In this document: positions 59,138-64,000 of the stretch, in pieces
How the letters are laid out: the number at the start of each line of letters is the position of its first letter
How positions within the stretch are numbered: position 1 is the stretch's first letter
Assembly (NCBI RefSeq): GCF_030817315.1
Contig: NZ_JAUSZF010000001.1
Coordinates: 1,472,501 to 1,536,500 of the forward strand
Origin: Sphingomonas faeni
GTDB lineage: Bacteria; Pseudomonadota; Alphaproteobacteria; Sphingomonadales; Sphingomonadaceae
Direction of reading: 5' to 3'
Length of the DNA stretch: 64,000 bases
Notes under the pieces: model-generated
What the model saw: only the letters and a program-made list of their open reading frames with translations
What the model was told of the DNA's origin: nothing
The model's database searches: none
Position numbers and translations under genes: made by a program

Positions 59138-59893
59138 TCAAACCCGAGTCCGGAACGGCGAAAAGTCCGTCCCCCGGTCATACACATCGACACCCTCACG
59201 CCGCTTCAACCACCCCACCGCCAAATAGGTCAGCGGCGTCAGCAGCACCTCCCACGACACCTTCAGCAAAAACTGGCTGACCATCACCATCAGCATCGCC
59301 TCGACCGGCCAGTCCGGCGCGCCGTAAAACGCGAGCGGATAGAAGATCAGGCTGTCGAACGCCTGCCCCACGACCGTGCTGCCGATCGTCCGCGTCCACA
59401 GCATTCGCTCCTGCGTCCAGATCTTCATCCGCGCGAGCACGAAGCTGTTGGCGAACTCCCCCACCCAGAACGCGCAGATCGACGCGAACACGATCCGCGG
59501 TACCTGCCCGAACACCGATTCGTACGCGGCTTGGCCCGTCCATCCCTGGTCAGGCGGAAGCGCCACGACGACCGCGGACATGAACACCATGAACAGCATC
59601 GCGCCGAAGCCAGCCCAGATGCAGCGCCGCGCCCGCGCGTACCCATAGACCTCGGTCAGGACGTCGCCGATCACGTAGCTGACCGGGAAGAACAGGATGC
59701 CCGCGCCGAACGGCCATGCTCCGATGAACGGCAGGTCGATCACCGCGCGCTTGCCTGCGCCGATCACGTTCGACAGCAGCAGGATCGTCACGAACGCCGC
59801 CATCACGAAGTCGTAATAGCGAAACTGCCCGCCCGACACCGCGCTCGCGGCAACCGGTTCGGGCCCCCGCTCCCCATTCCCTTCAATATCCAT
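59138..59893 (-). CDS. queuosine precursor transporter (YhhQ/VUT family)
   Basis: Inner-membrane importer of 251 residues for 7-deazaguanine precursors of queuosine. After a hydrophilic head (about 1-25) come about six membrane segments, starting with YDFVMAAFVTILLLSNVIGAGKRAVI and including FFPVSYVIGDVLTEVYGYARARRCIWAGFGAMLFMV (the YVIGDVLTEVYGYARAR block is a family signature) and ICAFWVGEFANSFVLARMKIWT, GSTVVGQAFDSLIFYPLAFYG. The ATG at 59893 is preferred to one 36 bases upstream that yields an unrelated extension. It converges on purQ, with tRNA-Arg upstream on the other strand. Confidence 0.9.
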   Translation of the reverse strand: MDIEGNGERGPEPVAASAVSGGQFRYYDFVMAAFVTILLLSNVIGAGKRAVIDLPFIGAWPFGAGILFFPVSYVIGDVLTEVYGYARARRCIWAGFGAMLFMVFMSAVVVALPPDQGWTGQAAYESVFGQVPRIVFASICAFWVGEFANSFVLARMKIWTQERMLWTRTIGSTVVGQAFDSLIFYPLAFYGAPDWPVEAMLMVMVSQFLLKVSWEVLLTPLTYLAVGWLKRREGVDVYDRGTDFSPFRTRV

Positions 59894-59954
59894 GGAGCCG
59901 GTTATGATCGAGGTTCCAAGCCCGCACAATCCGCGCTAGTCGTCGCCGCAGCGC

Positions 59955-60031
59955 GCGCCCGTAGCTCAGCTGGATAGAGCAAGGAGCTTCTACCTCCTCG
60001 GTCGGGGGTTCGAACCCCTCCGGGCGCGCCA
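59955..60031 (+). tRNA. tRNA-Arg (TCT)
   Basis: The 77-base sequence GCGCCCGTAGCTCAGC..., with anticodon stem-loop AGGAG-CTTCTAC-CTCCT (anticodon TCT), T-loop GGTTCGAACC, acceptor end CGGGCGC, discriminator G and encoded CCA. All stems pair. It reads rare AGA/AGG arginine codons. Confidence 0.96.
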
Positions 60032-60058
60032 ACCGCTTTCCGCATCCCGACAAGACAC

Positions 60059-60089
60059 AAAAAAATGGCCGGATCGTGGGATCCGGCCA
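60059..60089 (-). terminator. Rho-independent terminator of the TonB-dependent receptor gene
   Basis: On the minus strand, GGCCGGATC and GATCCGGCC form a 9-bp stem with a 4-base loop, followed by A and seven T. It sits 30 bases past the receptor stop and 28 bases from the end of tRNA-Arg on the other strand. Confidence 0.93.
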
Positions 60090-60119
60090 GTCGGGGAGAG
60101 ACGTTGAAAGAGGGTGAAA

Positions 60120-62960
60120 TCAGAACGTGATGCGCGCGACCCCTGCGATCTGGCGATCGCTCATGATCGAATCACGCGGGCGGGTCGTGATACCGTAAAA
60201 GGTCGAGCGTACGGTGTTGGTCAGGTTGACCGCGTTCAGCGTCAGCGAGAAATGCGGCGTCACGTTGGCGGTGATCGACGCATCGAGCTGCCCCGACGGC
60301 TTCTGGAACACCGGCAGGTTGCCCGAGCCGTTGCTCGACGTCGCCACCAGATACTTGCTGCGCCAGTTATACGCCACGCGTGCCGAGATGATGCCGAGCT
60401 CGTAGATGCCGATCAAATTGTAGTTGTACTTGGACAGACCCTGCAGCGGCAGATCGCGCACCGGACCCTCGGTCGCCGGGCTCGGTGCCTGCGAGTCGAC
60501 GAAGGTGAAGTTTGCCTGGGCGCCAAGGCCAGCAAGAGGTCCTGGCAGGAAGTCGAAGAACTGCTGATAGGCGACTTCGGCACCCTTCACCTTCGCGTTG
60601 GAGACGTTGCTGTACGACGTGACGCTATAGTTCGCGGTCAGACCGTCGGTGAACGTCACCGCCCGGTTCGAAATGCCGGTCTGGATATAGTCGGAAATGT
60701 CCTTGTAGAAGCCTGCGACGGTCAGTGAACCGGTCGGCGCGAAATACCATTCGGCCGAAGCGTCGACGTTCTTCGCGGTCATCGGCTTCAGGTTCGGATT
60801 GCCGCCCGACGTATACTGCAGCTGTGCGATCTGCGCGCGACCAGGCTCGGTGATGTTGAGGCTCGGGTTGAGCTGGTTGAGGTCCGGGCGCGAAATGTTC
60901 TTCGAAAGCGCCAAGCGAAGCTGGAGCCTTTCGGTCAGATGCGCCCGGAAGTTCGCGCTCGGCAGGACCGACGTATAGTCGTCCTTGTTGCCGGCCGCGA
61001 CGAAGGTCGTCGGTCCCGTAACCTGCGCCGTCCCGCCCGGGGGCGTGATCAGATCGGTCTGCTGATAGAAGCCGGCGACCGCGAGCTTGGTCTGGACGAC
61101 GCGCAGACCGATATTGCCGTCGATCGGCACCGGCAGGTCGGCGGCGTTGAAGAACGCGGTGGCATAGCCCGTATAGGTCTTCTGCGACTGCGTCGTCGTG
61201 CTGCTCGGCAGATAGCTCGGCAGCGTCGTGATGCCCAGCGTGGCGCGCGTCAGGTCGTAATCCTGCGTGATACCGCGCGAAAACAGCAGCGCGTTGCCGA
61301 ACAAGTCGGCGTCGCCGTGGAAGAACTTGCTGAAATCGGCGAATTCGAGTTGGCTCGGCACGGCGTTCAGCCCGGTATACCGATAGCCGGTGTCGCTGTA
61401 GAGATTGCTGCGATCTGCATAGCGAACGCCGAGCTTGATCGACCGCAACACGCTGTTGTCGAACTTATACTCACCGTCGAGGCGCGCCGTCTTGTCCTTG
61501 CCGCGCGAGCGATTGAGGTTGTCCAGATAGAAAGCGGAGCCATAGGTCGCGGCGTTGGTCAGACCGGTGGGTGTCGTGATCTGGAACGACGGTACATCGC
61601 CCGAGATGTCCTGGAACAGCGTGCCGTCGTTGTTGCCGTTCAAGCCGACGATCGACCGCGTACGCGTGGTCTTCGAATCGACATACTGGCCGTCCGCCGT
61701 GATCGTCAGGTTGGAGGTTGGCCGCCACTTGCCGTTCAGCGAATAGTCGGTCGTCGTCGAGTGACGGTTCTCGAGGCTGGTATTGGCCGCGACACGGATG
61801 TTCTGGAACGTGCCGCTCTGGAAATCGCCGTTCGGAGCGAAGGTGAACGGCGCGCCGGGCAAGGGCGAGACGTTGGTCACACCCTCGGTTGGCTGCGCGA
61901 AATAGCTGAAGTCGTCGTAGCGGAACTTGTAATCGTTACGGAAGACCTCGCCGGTGAATTCCAGCGTATCGGTCGGGCGCCACTGGAGCGATGCGTCGAT
62001 GCCGAAGCGACGGCGCGCACCGTTGACCTGGCCGATGCCGGTGCCGCGCGGCAAGGTCGTGACCTGGCCGGTACGGCCGAGCGTCGCGAGCGAAGCGATC
62101 GACGCGGCGCGCGTTGCTGCATCAGGATCGTTCGGATCGAGCGTGTTGAACGGCTCGGTCGAGATCGTGTCCTGGCTGAATACCGTCTTCTGGTACGACG
62201 CGCTGACCAGCACGCCGATCTCGCCAATGCCGGTATTCCAGCGATCGCTGAGCAGCACCGACGCGGTCGGCTGGCTCTTGCGCGCGAGGTCGTAATACGT
62301 GTTCGCCACGCCTGCCGAAATCTTGAAGCCGTCGAAGTCGAACGCCTTGCGGGTACGAAGGTTGATCGTGCCGCTAAGCTGATCCTCGATCAGGTCCGCC
62401 GACGGGTTCTTGTAGACGTCGATGCCGGCGAGCAACTCCGAAGGAATGTCCTCGAGGCTCAGCGACGTACCGGTGCCGCTGGCCGTGAAGATGTCGCGGC
62501 CGTTGAGCTCGGTGCGGACCTGCGTCAGGCCGCGGATCGCGACCGAACTGCCTTCGCCATAGTTGCGCGTGACCTGGATACCCGAGATGCGCTGCAGCGC
62601 CTCGGCGACGTTGCGATCGGGCAGCTTGCCGATGTCCTCCGCGACGATCGAGTCGACGATCTGGTCGGAATTGCGCTTGATCGCCTGTGCGCTGCGAAGG
62701 CTGGCGCGCACGCCGGTCACGACGATATCGTCGCCGCCGGGTGCGGCGGCCGCCTCGACGCCCTGCCCCTGGTCGCCGCTGGGGGCCGTGTTCGCACCGC
62801 TGGCCGACTGCGCCGCTGGCGCGACCTGGCCATCGGCGACCGGCGTCGCGGACGTCGCATCCTGTGCGAAGGCAGCAGGGATCAGGCCGAACGCGAGTAC
62901 GGCGGCGGAGGACCCGGCGAGCAGGCGAAGCGCGATCTCGCGCTGCGAACGGATGAACAT
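60120..62960 (-). CDS. TonB-dependent receptor (Xanthomonas/Caulobacter type)
   Basis: Outer-membrane beta-barrel of 946 residues that imports a large nutrient, often a sugar oligomer or siderophore, using TonB. In order: signal peptide MFIRSQREIALRLLAGSSAAVLAFGLIPAAFA; a Gly/Ala-rich linker; TonB box around 77-83 (DDIVVTG); plug domain with IGKLPDRNVAEALQRISGIQVTRNYGEGSSVAIRGLTQVRTELNGRDIF; then a barrel of about 700 residues ending GVARITF, a terminal aromatic residue as in most receptors. RISGIQVTR and RGL follow the TIGR01782-type pattern for carbohydrate uptake in Sphingomonas and Caulobacter. AAAGGGAT precedes ATG 62960. Divergent from the SGNH hydrolase gene, likely the same uptake/catabolic unit. 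Confidence 0.93.
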   Translation of the reverse strand: MFIRSQREIALRLLAGSSAAVLAFGLIPAAFAQDATSATPVADGQVAPAAQSASGANTAPSGDQGQGVEAAAAPGGDDIVVTGVRASLRSAQAIKRNSDQIVDSIVAEDIGKLPDRNVAEALQRISGIQVTRNYGEGSSVAIRGLTQVRTELNGRDIFTASGTGTSLSLEDIPSELLAGIDVYKNPSADLIEDQLSGTINLRTRKAFDFDGFKISAGVANTYYDLARKSQPTASVLLSDRWNTGIGEIGVLVSASYQKTVFSQDTISTEPFNTLDPNDPDAATRAASIASLATLGRTGQVTTLPRGTGIGQVNGARRRFGIDASLQWRPTDTLEFTGEVFRNDYKFRYDDFSYFAQPTEGVTNVSPLPGAPFTFAPNGDFQSGTFQNIRVAANTSLENRHSTTTDYSLNGKWRPTSNLTITADGQYVDSKTTRTRSIVGLNGNNDGTLFQDISGDVPSFQITTPTGLTNAATYGSAFYLDNLNRSRGKDKTARLDGEYKFDNSVLRSIKLGVRYADRSNLYSDTGYRYTGLNAVPSQLEFADFSKFFHGDADLFGNALLFSRGITQDYDLTRATLGITTLPSYLPSSTTTQSQKTYTGYATAFFNAADLPVPIDGNIGLRVVQTKLAVAGFYQQTDLITPPGGTAQVTGPTTFVAAGNKDDYTSVLPSANFRAHLTERLQLRLALSKNISRPDLNQLNPSLNITEPGRAQIAQLQYTSGGNPNLKPMTAKNVDASAEWYFAPTGSLTVAGFYKDISDYIQTGISNRAVTFTDGLTANYSVTSYSNVSNAKVKGAEVAYQQFFDFLPGPLAGLGAQANFTFVDSQAPSPATEGPVRDLPLQGLSKYNYNLIGIYELGIISARVAYNWRSKYLVATSSNGSGNLPVFQKPSGQLDASITANVTPHFSLTLNAVNLTNTVRSTFYGITTRPRDSIMSDRQIAGVARITF

Positions 62961-63310
62961 GATAATCCCTTTCAACACATCGAATGGCACGCCGCGTCAT
63001 CGCAATCGCGCCGATTGCTTCCCGGGACGTTCATTCCGGGCGCGCGGTTTCCCGCCTCTAGTTTCGATGGCACGGCTCGGATCGTTCGACCCTGCCCGTT
63101 CCCTCCTTCGACCTTTGAAGTCGGCGATAGCGCCAACGGCCTTGATTTGTCATATCACGCAAATCGGTATTTGAAAGAGTATTTATGATAGATCGACGCG
63201 GCCTCCCCCGTCACGACACCCCGATCCTTGCAGACGATCGTATAACTTCCTGCTAAATTCGGTCGCATTTAGTATTGTCAGACAACACCTGGTCGGAAAC
63301 GGTAACAGAT
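62961..63310. other. divergent control region between the receptor and the SGNH hydrolase
   Basis: A 350-base stretch without a gene. It must hold promoters for both divergent genes. It is AT-richer at 63140-63300 (runs such as ATTTGAAAGAGTATTTATGATAG), which fits promoter DNA. The palindrome TTGTCAGACAA is described separately. No riboswitch or other structured RNA is apparent. Confidence 0.6.
63275..63285. promoter_or_regulatory. candidate operator TTGTCAGACAA
   Basis: A perfect 5-1-5 palindrome 26 bases before the SGNH hydrolase start. It fits the TNGTNNNACNA consensus known for FadR-type GntR regulators. No regulator gene is in the window, so this is only a candidate. Confidence 0.35.
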
Positions 63311-64000
63311 ATGATCAATTCACGATTTGTCGGTAGCGTGGGCGCTGCGTTGATCGGCGCGCTGTCAGTGCAGGCCGGGATCGCGCAGACGGTCGTGCCC
63401 GGCGACCCCTATGCTGCCGACCCGGTCGGCATCGTCGCCGATCCATGTCCGGCGCATCCAAAGCCTGCGGATGGCGCGGGCTGGGACGCATGGAAATTGC
63501 ATATGCTCACGCGCGATTTCGGCCAGCTGTGCCGGTATGCCGCGCAGAACGTCGCGCTCGCCACGTCCGGCGCGAAGGTCCGCGTCGTGTTCATGGGCGA
63601 TTCGATCACCGACAATTGGATCGGTGCCGATCCGACGCTGTTTACCGATGGCCTCGTCGATCGTGGCATCGGTGGCCAGACTACGCCGCAGATGCTCGTC
63701 CGCTTCCGCGCCGACGTGCTCGCGCTGAAGCCGCTCGCCGTTCACATCATGGCAGGCACCAACGATATCGCCGGGAACACCGGGGCGGCGACGATCCAGA
63801 CCGTGCAGGGCAATATCGAGACGATGGCCGAACTCGCGCGCGCGCATGGCATCAAGGCGATCCTCGCCTCGACGCCCCCCGCCGCCGCCTTCCCCTGGAG
63901 CCCGGCGATGAAACCCGCGCCTCAGATCGTCACCTTTAACGCATGGCTGCGCGGCTATGCGGCGAAGAATGGCTTCACCTATGTCGATTACCACGCCGCA
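63311..64000 (+). CDS. exported SGNH/GDSL-family hydrolase, N-terminal part (runs off the right edge)
   Basis: At least 230 residues of a secreted esterase. It starts MINSRFVGSVGAALIGALSVQAGIAQ, a signal peptide, then a pre-domain (to about residue 90) with DPCPAHPKPADGAGWDAWKLHMLTRDFGQLCRYA. Block I is VVFMGDSITDNWIGAD with nucleophile Ser in GDSIT; block II has Gly in DRGIGGQTTPQMLVRF; block III is HIMAGTNDIAGN. The C-terminal Asp-His block lies beyond the window. Members of this type deacetylate carbohydrates or lipids, which fits the neighbouring carbohydrate-type receptor. Two in-frame Cys (about 46 and 75) may form a disulfide. Confidence 0.9.
   Translation, partial: MINSRFVGSVGAALIGALSVQAGIAQTVVPGDPYAADPVGIVADPCPAHPKPADGAGWDAWKLHMLTRDFGQLCRYAAQNVALATSGAKVRVVFMGDSITDNWIGADPTLFTDGLVDRGIGGQTTPQMLVRFRADVLALKPLAVHIMAGTNDIAGNTGAATIQTVQGNIETMAELARAHGIKAILASTPPAAAFPWSPAMKPAPQIVTFNAWLRGYAAKNGFTYVDYHAA

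Noticed and set aside
60939..63188. 749-codon open frame opposite the TonB-dependent receptor gene
   Set aside because: It is Arg/Ala/Asp-rich, low in hydrophobic pattern and lies antisense to a certain gene; long antisense frames are expected at this GC content.

Overview
The window is a GC-rich alphaproteobacterial chromosome segment, most likely from Sphingomonas or a close relative in the Sphingomonadales. The signs are 6S RNA between zapA and the 5-formyl-THF cyclo-ligase gene, a large TonB-dependent receptor of the Xanthomonas/Caulobacter type, a tonB-exbB-exbD-exbD operon, Bpt-type aminoacyl-tRNA-protein transferase, DUF1285 and DUF2842 genes, and dense families of paired intergenic palindromes. 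I see no prophage, integrase, transposase or CRISPR array; this is mostly core genome with tightly packed, often stop/start-overlapping genes.

Layout. 1-3.6 kb: gap, a MOSC gene and pgk (leftward), then a coiled-coil gene, zapA, 6S RNA, fau and a DUF2842 gene (rightward). 3.7-4.0 kb: two tRNA-Asp. 4-7.3 kb: AI-2E-type transporter and an acyl-CoA synthetase (leftward). 7.4-14.4 kb: lipid or cyclic-acid catabolism, with a family VIII esterase, FadJ/FadB-like enzyme, two acyl-CoA dehydrogenases and TesB, and a palindromic repeat pair in each spacer. 14.4-19.2 kb: amidohydrolase, 3-hydroxyisobutyrate-dehydrogenase-like enzyme, threonine ammonia-lyase and Bpt. 19.5-22.8 kb: an overlapping operon of circularly permuted ATP-grasp, alpha-E and transglutaminase-like genes, the last lacking its catalytic cysteine. 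22.9-29.4 kb: DsbD, a secreted alkaline-phosphatase-superfamily enzyme, a broken beta-helix gene and a cation/proton antiporter. 29.5-33.1 kb: the phage-shock-protein locus: divergent pspF, a sigma-54 promoter, a 47-residue exported peptide gene, pspA, pspB, pspC and three further small membrane/coiled-coil genes. 33.2-37.1 kb: sufE, a ferredoxin-like gene with a J-domain gene, and a SulP transporter overlapping a beta-carbonic anhydrase. 37.1-41.9 kb: a periplasmic TonB-like protein, RNase P RNA, an AmpD-like amidase, dcd, and a 16-copy GGCTCA repeat. 41.9-45.1 kb: a TPR protein and the TonB operon. 45.3-50 kb: an unknown exported protein, folB, GNAT, DUF1285, NUDIX hydrolase and cca. 50-57.2 kb: an EAL protein coupled to parC, a kynurenine-formamidase-like hydrolase coupled to kynureninase, and a DUF4349 lipoprotein. 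57.3-59.9 kb: purC-purS-purQ and a queuosine precursor transporter. 59.9-64 kb: tRNA-Arg, then a TonB-dependent receptor divergent from an SGNH hydrolase that runs off the end.

The most interesting parts are the enlarged psp operon with its small exported peptide, the ATP-grasp/alpha-E operon with a cysteine-less transglutaminase, the pair of acyl-CoA dehydrogenases of which only one keeps the C-terminal EGG/EGT-type motif, and the many paired palindromes. All functions are inferred by reading the sequence and recalling families; no searches were run.
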